A stretch of 64,000 nucleotides of DNA, from NCBI GenBank assembly GCA_026214975.1, contig CM047815.1:80372800-80436799 (forward strand), given 5' to 3'. The stretch comes from Gentiana macrophylla. Its lineage: Eukaryota; Streptophyta; Magnoliopsida; Gentianales; Gentianaceae. Below the pieces are notes generated by a model. The model searched no databases. It was not told where the DNA came from and worked only from the letters and a program-made list of their open reading frames with translations. Below, piece after piece: positions 22,010-33,429 of the stretch. Position numbers and translations under genes: made by a program. Every line of letters starts with the position of its first letter. The stretch's first letter is position 1.

Positions 22010-22910
22010 GGAAGGAATAACAAAGGCAGAAGGGGTCAAGTATAAGGCACGTTTGGTTGCAAGAGGATTGATCAAAAGGAAGGGGTTGACTTTGATGAAA
22101 TTTTTTCACCAGTGGTCAGACACACTTCAATCAGGGTGTTACTAGCAATGGTGGCACAAACAGATCTGGAACTTGAGCAATTAGATGTGAAAACTGCTGT
22201 TTTCTACATGGTGAGGTGGATAAAGAGATATACATGACACGGCTGAGGGTTTTCAAGTTCTGGAAAGGAAAATTATGTTTGCAAGTTGAAGAAATCTTTG
22301 TATGGTTTGAAGCAAGCTCCAAGGCAAAGTGGTATAAAAGGTTTGTGAGTTTCATGCTTGGAGAGGTTACAATGAAGTCCATATGATCATTGTGTTTACT
22401 ACTGATCTCTTTGAAAGATGGATCATATATCTATCTTGTCTGTATGTGGATGACATCTTGATAGGCTGCAAAGAAGAAAGTCTCGATGTTCAAAATCGAA
22501 GAACCTTCTTAGTCTTTGAATTTGAAATGAAGGATTTGGGTGCGACCAAGAAAATCTTGGGGATGGAGATCTAGAGAGATAGAAGTCGAGAAGAAATTGT
22601 TTTTTGTCAAGTAGGTTATGTTCGAGAAGATATTGGCCAAGTTTGGCATGTCTCACATAAAACCAATAAATACTCTATGGCATCAAATGTTCATTTGTCT
22701 CATTTATGCTTCACAATCACCAAGAGAAGGAGTATATGTCAAAGTTCCCTATGCTAGTGCGGTTGGCGATCGATGTATGCCATGGTTTGCACTAGGCACG
22801 ATCTCGCTCAGCAACAAAGTGTTGTCGCAGAGTTTATGGCTCAACCTAGAAAGGAACACTTTGGAAAGTCTGTTAAAAGGATATTCAGTACACGAGAGGT
22901 ACTGGTGATG
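22010..22910 (+). pseudogene. pol: Copia E reverse transcriptase
   Basis: Frame-shifted pieces read YKARLVARG, then QLDVKTA, SLYGLKQAP, SLYVDDILIGC-like text with the catalytic YVDD at about 22443-22454, and FEMKDLGATKKILGMEI. There is a stop right after GMEI at 22572. Clear RVT_2 family; inactive. Confidence 0.85.
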
Positions 22911-22984
22911 TTGGTCTCATTTATGGAGGTGATATTTGAGTGCAGTCACGAGTTCTTGTGATCTTGATTATGCAGTGATGTTGA

Positions 22985-23395
22985 TTGTGAGAAAATCAAT
23001 GATGGTTATGTGTTTACATTGGGAAATGCAAAGTGGTCGGTGAAAGCTACTCTTGAGCTCTGATAGCCTTATCAACTCATCAAGCGAGAATATATGGCAC
23101 TTATTGGGCGGCTAAGCATGAGGGTATCCGGTTGAAGGGCTAGTCGGTGATTTGGGGTTGCATCGGATCAGTGATATATATTGTGATGATCTTAGTGCAA
23201 TATGTTTAGCCAAGGATCGAGTTCATCATGAGAAAACCAAGCATATTGATGTCGTATCATTTCTTGAGGAATGAGAAGAGGGTTGTGGTGAAGAAGATTG
23301 GCACAAAGGAGAATCCTGCTGATATGTTCACTAAACCAGTTCAGCAGAGTAAGTTCCAGCTTTGCCTGGACTTACTGAATATTCAAAGCTTATAA
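22985..23395 (+). pseudogene. pol: Copia E RNase H
   Basis: Pieces read DIYCDDLSAICLAKD, HHEKTKHIDV, RVVVKKIGTKENPADMFTKP and QQSKFQLCLDLLNI, in order, with one shift near 23255. This is the usual pol C-terminus of copia elements. Confidence 0.85.
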
Positions 23396-23540
23396 TCGAT
23401 TCGGAAACTCTACCGAGGGGGATCGGTGGAGTGGATCTTTGTGGAGATAGTCTGGTACAAGTACATCTGGCATTGACGAATGCATCTGGTACAAGTACAT
23501 CTGGTTATGCAATCTGTTTGACTCTAGTGAGAGTTGAAGT

Positions 23541-23553
23541 CAAGGTGGAGATT
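23541..23553 (+). other. Copia E polypurine tract
   Basis: caaggtggagatt directly precedes the 3' LTR, as in Tnt1-type elements. Confidence 0.85.
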
Positions 23554-24085
23554 TGTCAGTAATGTGACTTAAACTCTACATCTGGTGGAACCAATCTGAA
23601 GACTCAGCTGTGTGATGGACAGCTGAGAAGGGTATTCAATTCTGTGCTTCAGTAGGGTGGAGTCTCGCGAGCCACGTCGGCGAGGTGACTATCAGCAGGG
23701 TGATAGTCTGCTGAGTACTTGAATACAGCAGGGTCCCACATCTGCAAATTCTGTTATGTGACAGCTATACAGTGTCATTAAAAGGAGGACACGTGTAGGG
23801 GTATTTATGGTGCATCAGACAAAGATTCCTTGCGGCTAGGGTTTAGGGATTTGTGCCTATAAATACAGTTGTTGTCTCATTATCTGCGTGTGTTGAAATC
23901 TGTAAAAATTCAGTGCATAATAAAATATCTCTTATCTGCCCGTGGTTTTTTACCTCTCCCACTGAGAGGTTTTCCACGTTAAATCTGTGTTCTTCTTGTT
24001 TCTGTTATCTCCTTTGATTGTTTATGTTTGATTGCTTCTGTTTCTGTTTCTTGCATCTGAAGTTATCTCCATCCGTTTTATAACA
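23554..24085 (+). repeat. Copia E 3' LTR
   Basis: 532 bp from tgtcagtaatgtg to ttttataaca, followed by the GACTT duplication. Confidence 0.95.
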
Positions 24086-24090
24086 GACTT

Positions 24091-24126
24091 TCTCACCATA
24101 GCAAGCTGCACCTTGCTACGGTGAGA
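24091..24126 (+). other. Post-primer-site hairpin of family A, copy 2
   Basis: Same arms and loop as at 13636-13671. It adjoins the GACTT duplication made by copia E. Confidence 0.6.
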
Positions 24127-24131
24127 CCTTT

Positions 24132-24461
24132 TTGCTTTTGATTTTTCTTTTTCTTTTTCTTGTGCAGAAAGTAGAAATGCAGTGCTTGATGGATTCCTTA
24201 TTCTCTGGATTCAATGCTTATGAGCAATCAACTAATGTGAGGATGTATGGATATGGGTTTAATCAGCTTCATGTGAGATGTTCGTATTGTGGTGAAAACC
24301 ATTGTGAAGCTCGGTGCAATGGAGGTTATTCATCCCACCAATGGAATACTTATGACAATTATGGTGCAAGTTATGAGAATCATTTCCAATATAGCCACAA
24401 CTATGCACCAACATACAATGGTGGGAGAAGTAACTATCCTTCTTCTCCGTGGGGTCAAGAA
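24132..24461 (+). pseudogene. gag: Family A gag, copy 2, N-terminal part (split by element B)
   Basis: It reads as copy 1 with few changes: ATG at about 24243, knuckle CSYCGENHCEARC, then the Tyr/Asn-rich stretch, up to SSPWGQ. It is cut by element B; target repeats AAGAA (24457-24461) and AAGAT (31821-31825) differ by one base. The ORF resumes at 31826-31837, is cut again by solo LTR S2, and continues at 33435. Confidence 0.85.
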
Positions 24462-26118
24462 TGATTGAGCTAAAATTTACCCCAACAAAAACAATTTATA
24501 AAGACTCGAAACCGTGGGCAAACTAACTCCCTAACCGGCAGTGTACCGGGTCGATTGCTAGAATAGCTATAGGAGTACGAGGTCGAACCCAAGGGAAAAG
24601 TGTTTGTGAGTACCAAAGCGAACGTGTTACTTAGTCTAGGTGATCAATCTTTTTAAAGTGCTTGTTCACTACAACGACACTAAAGTGATTTCTACCGACG
24701 AGTCCAAAGATAGAAAAGAAAGACAGAAGATTAAACTACTAGGTTTTAAAGATTGATTAATGGACATAGCCGAACCATGATCAAAATAGCTAGTTTCAAC
24801 AAACGAGCCCTTGCATTCAATTTCACGGGTACATACTCCTAATTCCGGTGCTAAGGTCTGAACAACTCTCTCCGAACACCTTAAACGTTAAAACGAGTAA
24901 CCTCACTTTGGTCTCGGGCTTAACAACTAAGCCGAGTCTACGCCGCGATCTTAGAACCTCTTTTCCCACATCACTCTATCTGAACAACTCTTTAGATTGA
25001 TGTGTGTGATTTTGACCTAGGTGATCAATCTAGCCTAAATCTGTTATAACAAGTTCTAAGACGTGAAACATGCAAGATACAACAATAAAAAGCACTACCC
25101 ACTCCCAATTTCATCACCCAAAGGGTGATTTCACCAAATTTCACATGATTCGACTATGGAAAGGGATTAGCTACTCATTATACTAGTTAAAACATAGAAG
25201 AAACAGTAAATTAAAGACATAACAAGTGAAAGAAAGAAGAAATATACCATTAATTTGCAGGAATTCAAAATTTAGATCTAAAGGTACAAAATAGAAAACT
25301 AATTAAAAGATGGTCTCTTACTGTTTGAAGTAGAAATCTGAGCTAAGAAATGGAAATATTAAGCTAAGATAGTGTTGATTTAAGCTAAAAGAGTGTATTC
25401 TAAGCTATTACAAAATTCGAGCTAAGAAATGGGTAGGGTTTTGCTAAGAGAATGGTTGTTTTTCAAGAAATAGTCTAAGGGGGGTATTTATAGGTGGGGG
25501 AAAATCTGTAGAAATCTGGCCTCAAACGCGCGTTTGGAAAATTTGAACTGGCGTTCACATCTTCAAACGCTGCGCGTTGCATCATCATTTCAGGCAGGAT
25601 CTTGACTGATATTCAACTGGAACGCGCGTTTAGGGGGTTCAAACGCGTGTTTGGTGGACTTGGAACGCACGTTTAGGAGTAATTTGAGACGCGCGTTTGG
25701 AAGGCTTGGACTCTGATCAAGTTGTGTCTCTTGAAACGCACGTTTGGGGGGTTCAAACGCGTGTTTGAACCCCTTTTTCTCAAATCTTCAACTTTTCTCC
25801 CCTTTTCTATCTCTTCTCTTGCCTCGGTCATGCTTTTCACCATAAATCAACGCCTTCCGGTTCCTCGAGACACTAATACCCTACAATATCATAAATGACC
25901 AAAAACATCCAAACAATTCCGGAGGGTAAAAGTGCTCGGGAATGGGGTTAATATCAACAAGAAGGGGTAGTAATCCATCAAAGTAACGGATTCACTCCCC
26001 GTGCCATAAGCTCACGATATCACTCCGAAAATGGTCTAAATCACCCAAAAAATGTGCTGAAAATATGGTAAACGGGGGTAAACAATGCAACGGAGTCATG
26101 TGAAGTTGACTCCCATCA
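24462..26118 (-). repeat. Element B 3' LTR
   Basis: 1657 bp. It lacks several short blocks present in the other LTR (for example the text at 30376-30411). TATA box on the minus strand at 25485-25492. CpG palindromes lie at 25523-25536, 25621-25632, 25640-25653 and 25751-25769. Confidence 0.9.
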
Positions 26119-26156
26119 ACCACCCCACACTTAGCCTTTGCTCGCCCTCGAGTAAA
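26119..26156 (-). other. Element B polypurine tract and pre-PPT hairpin
   Basis: The minus strand reads gtgtggggtggt up to the LTR. Before it tttactcg-aggg-cgagcaaa (26137-26156) forms an 8-bp stem with one wobble. It is analogous to the hairpins before the family A and C polypurine tracts. Confidence 0.7.
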
Positions 26157-26568
26157 CTAGGCGTTTTTTAAAATAAACCAAGGGATTCAACGCTGTGACG
26201 TAGGTGCTACTATCCACACCCTCGAGGTAACCACAAAGTAAGAAACACGAAAATATACACACCGGTTATAACATTATCAAGAAAATGGAGTGTGTGTGGT
26301 GCCAAGCTAAAGCCAAGTGCTCAAAATGATTATCGGGGCTTGAATCCCGACCAAAAGTCTACCAACTGTTTCATACTCACTAGTCTCTCCACTAATCAAG
26401 GTTACTAAGTTTGGACACGATCGGGTAGGACTTGATAGGTTATAACGTTAGGCTAGGGTAATTCCGGTTAATCGAAAAGGATATTTTGGGAACTGGAGAA
26501 AAAGAAGTACGAGTGAACCTAATCAACAAGTGTACCACCTTATCTCTACCATACAAACCACCCAAACT

Positions 26569-26779
26569 GTCCCCAGGACATAACCCAGTTGGCAAGGGGC
26601 GTGGGTGCGTAATTGCAGCCTAGCGGGAGGTTAGAGGTTCGATTCCCACAAGGGGCGAATTATTCCCTCCTGTTAAAGGTAAGCCCATTGACTCGAGCTC
26701 TCTGGGGATCTTGATTTACATCTCCACTCATCCCGTGGGACAGGGGGAGTGGGGACCCTCGGGGGTAGGGTTTACCCTT
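26569..26779 (+). mobile_element. SINE with 17-bp target duplication
   Basis: A 211-bp tRNA-derived SINE flanked by tacaaaccacccaaact at 26552-26568 and 26780-26796. The head has box A (ttggcaagggg, about 26589) and a perfect box B ggttcgattcc (about 26636-26646) for RNA polymerase III. The tail is G-rich (gggggtagggtttaccctt). It sits in the interior of element B. Confidence 0.85.
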
Positions 26780-27189
26780 TACAAACCACCCAAACTCCTT
26801 TTTGATTATTTTTAACACTTTGGGAACCATAGAATACTAACATACCCGAACTCATTGCCTAATTCAACTATGTTTCAAGTTTCATGAGGCGAGGTCGAAT
26901 ACATTAGCACCTATCTCACTATCCCAACTCCAACATCATAAAGATAACTTTTGAGCTCATCACTTTGATTCCAACCCTTTATTTCTATATACTCCAAACT
27001 TTTATTCGTTGAGAACTTCTTACTTTATTTTGAACTTGGTTTTTTTTTTTTGTGTGAAAGAAAGGAATACATATTTTCTTTTCTTTTTGGGCCAAATCCA
27101 AGCACTAGGCCCAAATGAGCTCCTCCTCTCCTTATAGCTCAAAAACTGAGGAAACGCCAACCTAACTAAAAACATCATTTCCCCCACCC

Positions 27190-27211
27190 CACACTTGCCT
27201 TAGCAAGTGTG
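27190..27211 (-). other. Element B internal hairpin with purine tract
   Basis: cacacttgc-ctta-gcaagtgtg is a perfect 9-bp stem. On the minus strand it runs straight into gtgtggggtggggg, a second polypurine-like tract about 1.07 kb inside the true one. Confidence 0.55.
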
Positions 27212-27751
27212 GTCTAGCAAAAGACTAGGTCCACTCATAGGGAAAAATGAAGGAAATGTGACCATAATTAAGGCTCAAGGGTAGGTTACTGACTAAGTAA
27301 CAAAACGGCTATAAAGCGAATGGTGGTCAGACCATTCTATCAAGGCTGAGAGGGGCTACGAAAGTCTAATGTTCGGGATTAGGCTAATTTGGCTTTGGTA
27401 GGGTCAAAGAGACGCCATGACCGTCATCCCGTATCCTACTTAGGTGAACCTCTCTATTTCGTCTTGAGACTAGTGGTATAAGAAGTGGTAGTAATCAAAT
27501 TGTGCACAAAATGTAGCTTGCGTGAAAATAATAAACTCCATTCTCAAGATAATATCAAACCACAGTGTACACTTTCGGGGTCCGTACTAAGGTGATCCCC
27601 ACTCGAATGTGAAAATAACACACACATCACGGTGTTAAAAACCCTTGAAAATTTTTAAAAATTGCCCAAAAATCGACTCAAGCCCGGTCATAGGCTAAGC
27701 ATACCACAATTAAGCACATTTAACAACAAAACCAAGAAAACGGCTAAGTCT

Positions 27752-27788
27752 CCCACCCCACACTTAAACGAAACACTGTCCTCAATGT
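27752..27788 (-). other. Element B internal hairpin with purine tract, second
   Basis: On the minus strand acattg-agga-cagtgt is followed by ttaagtgtggggtggg. It corresponds to the CATTG-RGGA-CAATG modules of family A (15754) and element C (52697). Confidence 0.5.
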
Positions 27789-28402
27789 GTGAGAGATAAA
27801 AAGAGCAAAAGACTTGGTAGTTTTACCAAAACCCGGCAGAAGGCGCACTAGTAGCCCACGTGACATCTGGTAGTAAGCTCTATCTCGAGTATCTAAAACC
27901 GTAGAAACAAAAACCAAGGCAACACATGCACGGGAAAAGTCCACGTGCCAAAAGATGGTGATAGATACGAGATATATAAAAAATAGAAGCCATGCCACAA
28001 ATAACGACTCGAAGCATATCAAGCATACTAGACGGGAATCACACTAGATGTAAAGATAATCAAAAGAAACACAGAGCATCCATGCATAAAATAAGGCCAC
28101 AGAGGCTCACATAAAAACATCCCCGTCTATGTACAAAAGCCATAACCAAAAGGAAATTCTCACCGCAACCTCTCTTTTAAGCCAAACTCTCCCCTCTTGC
28201 ACCCAAAGACCACTCCGAACACATTATTACTACCAAAAAGGTGGGTTGCCTCCCCCAAGTGGCTTTGTTTTATGTCGTTGGCTCGACAAGATGACTTATA
28301 CGGTGCCAATTTTTCCAAAGTTATACTATTGGCACAGGCGAGAAAAGGTAGAAGTGCTTTGTTTAACGTCGTTAGCATCGACTTCAAGTAGCACCACAAC
28401 CA

Positions 28403-29326
28403 TCAACCAAAATCCGAACTCAAAAAGATCAACAACTCAAGAAGACTAAAAATAGCAAGCATCATGAAAACCGAATTCGCTAGAAACTTACCTCTCATTG
28501 CCCACGATGCTAGTTTTTCCCAACTCGGGGATCCTCTTTTCTCAAAATCTCTCATTATCTTCTTCTTGAAATTGCCATTCCATGGTAGTTGTCCCCTTTT
28601 ACAAATTCTATGAGCTCCATCTACCGGTGAGTACACAAAATCGATCGCATAATACTCATAAACAGAAGGTGGAAGAGTGTAATAATCCGGGACCGGCATG
28701 CTAATAATCTCCACTTCTCCCGGTAGCTCTACCATAGATGGCTCTTCAGTATCATACGATTTCACCACACTCTTCATAATGACATCTTCATTTACTTCAA
28801 TTGGGAGTGAGGGTGAAATGGGCGATCCCAGTTTCTCTTCCGACTCTAATTTTGTCTTATCAAACAGTATGCTCAAATCTATCATACACCCTTCGAGGTC
28901 ATCATTTTGCATTTCTTCGGGAGGCGGTGTAATAGATAAAATTTTCACCTCTTTCATCTCCAAATCTTGCACTTCCTCTTCATCCCAAAACGAGCTATTC
29001 TCATCACCAAATAATTCTTGCTTAGTCATAACAATGGTCGGTTCCACCACACACTCCATCAAGGTTTCATCAATTTTCATCTCAAGGGGTGAAGGTGCAG
29101 TAGGTAGAACGTGAAACCTGCCATAATCAAATATCGCAATTGGAGGTGGCACTATGAGCAATACCAACTCACTATCTGGCTCAGAAATCTCATCATAGCA
29201 AATTGAATCATCAACCTCACTCTCAACCTGAACTTCTTCAGTGATAACATCATCATCCCGGACCACCTCTATTGCACATGTATCTTCCTCTTTCTCATGC
29301 CTCCTCTTTTCAATAAATTGCCCCAT
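28403..29326 (-). CDS. gag: Gag-like ORF of element B, C-terminal part
   Basis: 307 codons on the minus strand from MGQFIEKRR. The chain is very acidic (EEVQVESEVDDS, WDEEEVQDLEMKEVK) with Pro spacers, like the middle of the family A ORF. The C-terminal part has a basic segment (FKKKIMRDFEKRG) and a final hydrophobic stretch, VFMMLAIFSLLELLIFL, that could span a membrane. There are no enzyme motifs. The upstream segment 29327-29820 belongs to the same ORF but is frame-broken. Some similarity to the family A product is seen in layout; homology is inferred. Confidence 0.55.
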   Translation of the reverse strand: MGQFIEKRRHEKEEDTCAIEVVRDDDVITEEVQVESEVDDSICYDEISEPDSELVLLIVPPPIAIFDYGRFHVLPTAPSPLEMKIDETLMECVVEPTIVMTKQELFGDENSSFWDEEEVQDLEMKEVKILSITPPPEEMQNDDLEGCMIDLSILFDKTKLESEEKLGSPISPSLPIEVNEDVIMKSVVKSYDTEEPSMVELPGEVEIISMPVPDYYTLPPSVYEYYAIDFVYSPVDGAHRICKRGQLPWNGNFKKKIMRDFEKRGSPSWEKLASWAMRGKFLANSVFMMLAIFSLLELLIFLSSDFG

Positions 29327-29820
29327 CCCGTCTTCAAGATTTCTTATGTCGGAGCAAAGCTTCTATTGAACTCTTGCATATCCTTGTTCATTTGAATCAA
29401 ACTCTCGTTCAATTGAATCAACTGCTCCATTTGAATGTCGGTGAAGCCTTTTGTGGCATGGGGAAACCGATCATACCGACTTTGATTCATTGGAGGTGAG
29501 TAGTAGGCTTCTTGCCATGCCGGACTACGATCAAGTGGCTGAATCAGGTGAAGCTATCAACGCGTTGAGTATGAACACCATAATCCTGATAAGCACTAGG
29601 GTTCGGACAACCCTCAAAATGTTATGGCTCATAACTTGAATAAACATAATTTTGACTTTGGCATGCACTAGGGCACTGATAAGCCCATGAACCTTGGTTA
29701 GTTTGCTGTTGATACTGAGGCTGAGGTACGAACTGTTGTTGATAACATTGTTCAGGTGCCTGAGGTTGGTAGGGTATTGTTGTTTAGGTGAGTAGTATTG
29801 ATTGAAAAATCCATCCATTT
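29327..29820 (-). pseudogene. gag: Gag-like ORF of element B, N-terminal part, frame-broken
   Basis: The minus strand starts MDGFFNQYYSPKQQY at about 29818, then shifts into Gln/Tyr-rich text and a helix-like run (MEQLIQLNESLIQMNKDMQE) at about 29385-29440. The Tyr/Gln-rich part resembles the aromatic tail behind Athila/Tat Gag knuckles; no knuckle is visible here. Confidence 0.45.
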
Positions 29821-30012
29821 AAGCTCAAGCTGCAAGATCTCAGAAAACAACAAGAACACAATCACGGTATCTAGTCACCACCACCACCGCAATAGGTGGT
29901 GTGACTTTTCAACAAAAAGCCATCATCAAGAAGAAAAAAGAAAAAAGAAAAAGAAAACAACCTAGGCCTAAGCTTTCGGTTTACTTGCAAGATATCACAA
30001 ATAGCACACAAT

Positions 30013-30030
30013 TCCCCGGCAACAGCGCCA
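30013..30030 (-). other. Element B primer-binding site (tRNA-Asp)
   Basis: The minus strand reads tggcgctgttgccgggga, one mismatch from the tRNA-Asp complement. Confidence 0.85.
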
Positions 30031-30033
30031 TTT

Positions 30034-31820
30034 TGATTGAGCTAAAATTTACCCCAACAAAAAAAAATTTATAAAGACTCGAAACAGTGGGCAAACTAAC
30101 TCTCCAACCGGTAGTGTACCGGGTCGATTGCTAGAATAGCTACAGGAGTACGAGGTCGAACCCAAGGAAAAGTGTTTGTGAGTACCAAAGCGAAAAACGT
30201 GTTCCTTAGTCTAGGTGATCAATCTTTTTAAAGTGCTTGTTCACTACAACGACACTAAAGTGATTTCTACCGACGAGTCTAAAGATAGAAAAGAAAGAAA
30301 GAAGATTAAACTACTAGGTTTTAAAGATTGATTAATGGACATAGCCGAACCATGATCAAAATAGCTAGTTTCAACCCTAAGGGTGGACAAAACCGGGAGT
30401 GTGCATTATAACAAACGAGCCCTTGCATTCAATTTCACGGGTACGTACTCCTAATTCCGGTGCTAAGGTCTGAACAACTCTCTCCTAACACCTTATGCCA
30501 AGCTAACTACCCTTCCCTAAAGAAGATTCACTAACAAGACATGTTATGCACTAGAGCCGCTTAAACGTTAAAACGAGTAAACTCACTTTGGGCTCGGGCT
30601 TAACAACTAAGCCGAGTCTACGCCGTGATCTTAGAACCCCTTTTCCCACATCTCTCTATCTGAACAACTCTTTAGATTGATGTGTGTGATTTTGACCAAG
30701 GTGATCAATCTATCCCAAATCTGTTATAACAAGTTCTGAGACGTGAAACATGCAAGATACAACAATAAAAAAGCACTACCCACTCCCAATTTCATCACCC
30801 AAAGGGTGATTTCACCAAATTTCACATGATTCGACTATGGAAAGGGATTAGCTACTCATTATACTAGTTAAAACATAGAAGAAACAGTAAATTAAAGACA
30901 TAACAAGTGAAAGAAAGAAGAAATATACCATTAATTTGCAGGAATTCGAAATTTAGATCCAAAAGTACAAAATAGAAGACTAATTAAAAGATGGTCTCTT
31001 AGTGCTTGAAGTAGAAATCTGAGCTAAGAAATGGAAAGATTAAGCTAAGATAGTGTTGATTTAAGCTAAAAGAGTGTATTCTAAGCTATTACAAAATTCG
31101 AGCTAAAAAATGGGTAGGGTTTTGCTAAGAGAATGGTTGTTTTTCAAGAAATAGTCTAAAGGGGGGTATTTATAGGTGGGGGAAAATCTGCAGAAATCTA
31201 GCCTCAAACGCGCGTTTGGAAGGCTGAACCTGGCGTTTCACATCTTCAAACGCGCGTTTCGCATAGTTGAAACGCGCGTTTCGCATCATTTATGGGCAGG
31301 ATCTTGACTGATATTCAACTGGAACGCGCGTTTAAGGGGTTGAAACGCGCGTTTGGTGGACTTGGAATGCACGTTTAGGAGTAATTTGAGACGCGCGTTT
31401 GGAAGGCTTGGACTCTGATCAAGTTGTGTCTCTTGAAACGCACGTTTGGGGGGTTCAAACGCGCGTTTGAACCCCTTTTTCCCAAATCTTCAACTTTTCT
31501 CCCCTTTTCGATCTCTTCTCTTGCCTCGGTCATGCTTTTCACCATAAATCATCGCCTTCCGGGTCCTCGAAACACTAATACCCTACAACATCATAAATGA
31601 CCAAAAACATCCAAACAATTCCGGAGGGTAAAAGTGCTCGGGAATGGGGTTAATATCAACAAAAAGGGGTTGTAATCCATCAAAGTAACGGATTCACTCC
31701 CTGTGCCATAAGCTCACGATATCACTCCGAAAACGGTCTAAATCACCCAAAAAATATGCTGAAAATGTGGTAAACGGGGGTAAACAATGCACCGAAGTCA
31801 TGTGAAGTTGACTCCCATCA
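30034..31820 (-). repeat. Element B 5' LTR
   Basis: 1787 bp, starting on the plus strand at tgattgagctaaaa and ending cccatca. Minus-strand TATA box ctataaatac at about 31167-31175. Confidence 0.9.
31167..31475 (-). promoter_or_regulatory. Element B CpG palindrome array upstream of the TATA box
   Basis: AAACGCGCGTTT, a perfect 12-bp palindrome, occurs at 31206-31217, 31248-31259, 31270-31281 and 31343-31354, with variants at about 31322 and 31390. The last, centred at 31462/31463, extends to a perfect 26-bp palindrome (31450-31475). On the minus strand all lie upstream of the TATA box at 31167-31174. They are likely LTR promoter elements; the binding factor is unknown. Confidence 0.6.
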
Positions 31821-31837
31821 AAGATCAAAGCACTTGG

Positions 31838-33429
31838 TGTCACGGATTTATCTAATGCAAATAAACAAGTAATAATATTTATAAATCCGATATACCTCAA
31901 GTGCAAAGATCGTAGTAAAGAGGTTGATACCGGGTCGATCTTACGGGGAATCGGGGTTGTTTAAACTAGTTTTTATTATCTAACCTAACTATGTCACGAT
32001 TACTACTAAAGAGATGTGAAATTAAAACAGGGAAGAACTAATGCGAAGAGTGAAACTAACAATAAAAATAACTGGACAGAAGATCGAGATCTAAAGCCAG
32101 GAAATATGGTTGCGAACGAAATTAACAAAAACTAAATCTATTCTAAGTTTATTATGAAGTAAAGATTGCAGTTTTACTAAGCAATTCGAATTCAAGTGGT
32201 TTAATCAATATTTTACGAACGAACAAGCAATTGATCCACCTATCCTACAACTATCAATTCCTATCTCAATTATCTCGTGATTTTTAACCAAGTTGTGATT
32301 CACCTAGCCAAGGTATGAACTCCTAATTTCTTAGAAAAGTTCATTTCTTAATCTTCTATCTCTCGATTTTAAAGATTAATACTTTCAAAACAAAGGTGTA
32401 AGATTTCTCAATCTAGTTATCTAGAAATTCAACCTAATTAACTCTCGTTATTTTATAGGTTAAAAATCTAATCTTTATTATATTGATTCTAGGGGTTCAA
32501 TTATGATTTTCATCCAAATCAAACAAACAATCAATCATGCAATAATCTATCGATATAATTGCAATAAACAATGATAAACAATAATAAAGATACAACTTGA
32601 ATAAAATACTCACAAGATAATCAAGAAACGAAACTGAATTATTGATCGGATGGCTTCACAATGCTTATTCAAGGGAGGTCTAGCCTCTCAACATCCTCTT
32701 TGAAACTCGAATTTGTTTGAATAAAAGTGCATAAAAAGTATTTGAATAAAAACTGATTGTAAACTAAAGAAAAATGTAGCTGAGCTGCCCCTAGGGTTTA
32801 GGGTTCGAATGTATGATATTTTATGGAGAAAATCGCAGCTATTTATAGATTTTCAAGTCGGTTTTGCTAAGTCGGCGCCGGCGCTCGACGCCCGTCGCTA
32901 TCTTTGGGCGCCCGTCCATCCTTCAATGCAAACTTCGAATCGGGCCGAGTTATGGCCAGACGCCCGTTCTTCTTTATTTTAGACGCTCGTCCATCGAAAT
33001 TGGGAGAACTCTGAATCAAGTATTCCATCCTGGACGCCCGTCCACTGGCTTGGACGCCCGTCCACTGGACGGAACTTAGGACGTGTGTTCACTTGGTCAA
33101 AAATTGATTTTCTCATCTTTATCTTCAACCGACTTCACCTTTATCTCTTTTCCTTCATATAAACTCGATCCTTGACATCTTTTAATCCTCTTTTGAGCCA
33201 ATATCGTGCATCTACAAGATAATAAGAACATCACAAAATGTAATATCATCCAAATAAACATAAAACCATCAATAAAATACCTAAAATAACCAATTTTGCG
33301 ATTAACCCGTTTAAAATCTCATTCGCTCAATAAATCAATTAAACACCTAATTTCTATGCGAATTATACGAATATGGAGAGAATTGTTACAAAATATAACG
33401 TTATAAATCATATAAAATCACCCTTAACA
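31838..33429 (-). mobile_element. Solo LTR S2 (minus), target repeat CTTGG
   Basis: 1592 bp between cttgg at 31833-31837 and 33430-33434. It is the same family as S1 (1800-3419): shared ends tgttaaggg / gtgaca on the minus strand and a shared gattcc/gatcg block. It interrupts the family A gag ORF of I2 twelve bases beyond the element B duplication. Confidence 0.9.
32837..33063 (-). promoter_or_regulatory. S2 palindrome cluster and TATA box
   Basis: GGACGCCCGTCC-type units lie at 32886-32897, 32906-32917, 33032-33043 and 33052-33063, with a weaker one at about 32958. A minus-strand atctataaatagct box lies at 32837-32850. The layout matches S1. Confidence 0.55.

Larger units (their letters stand above)
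18799..24085 (+). mobile_element. Full-length Ty1/copia element E inserted in I2
   Basis: 5287 bp, with LTRs of 528 and 532 bp and 5-bp duplications GACTT at 18794-18798 and 24086-24090. Order: LTR, primer site, gag, protease, integrase, RT, RNase H, polypurine tract, LTR, which is the copia order. The lineage looks Tork/Tnt1-like. Many single-base indels break the polyprotein. It landed directly beside the leader hairpin of family A. Confidence 0.95.
24462..31820 (-). mobile_element. Gag-only gypsy element B, minus strand, inserted in I2
   Basis: 7359 bp with LTRs at 30034-31820 (5') and 24462-26118 (3'), TG...CA ends, a tRNA-Asp primer site at 30013-30030 and a polypurine tract at 26119-26130. 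The interior carries one gag-like ORF and a SINE but no pol, so it is non-autonomous like family A yet with an unrelated LTR. Confidence 0.9.

Noticed and set aside
26578..26650. Functional tRNA gene from box A and box B
   Set aside because: No cloverleaf with anticodon arm could be drawn and the 17-bp flanking repeats identify a SINE.
28160..29114. Plus-strand frames opposite the element B ORF
   Set aside because: Antisense shadows of the acidic gag-like ORF; Ser-rich composition follows from reversed Glu and Asp codons.
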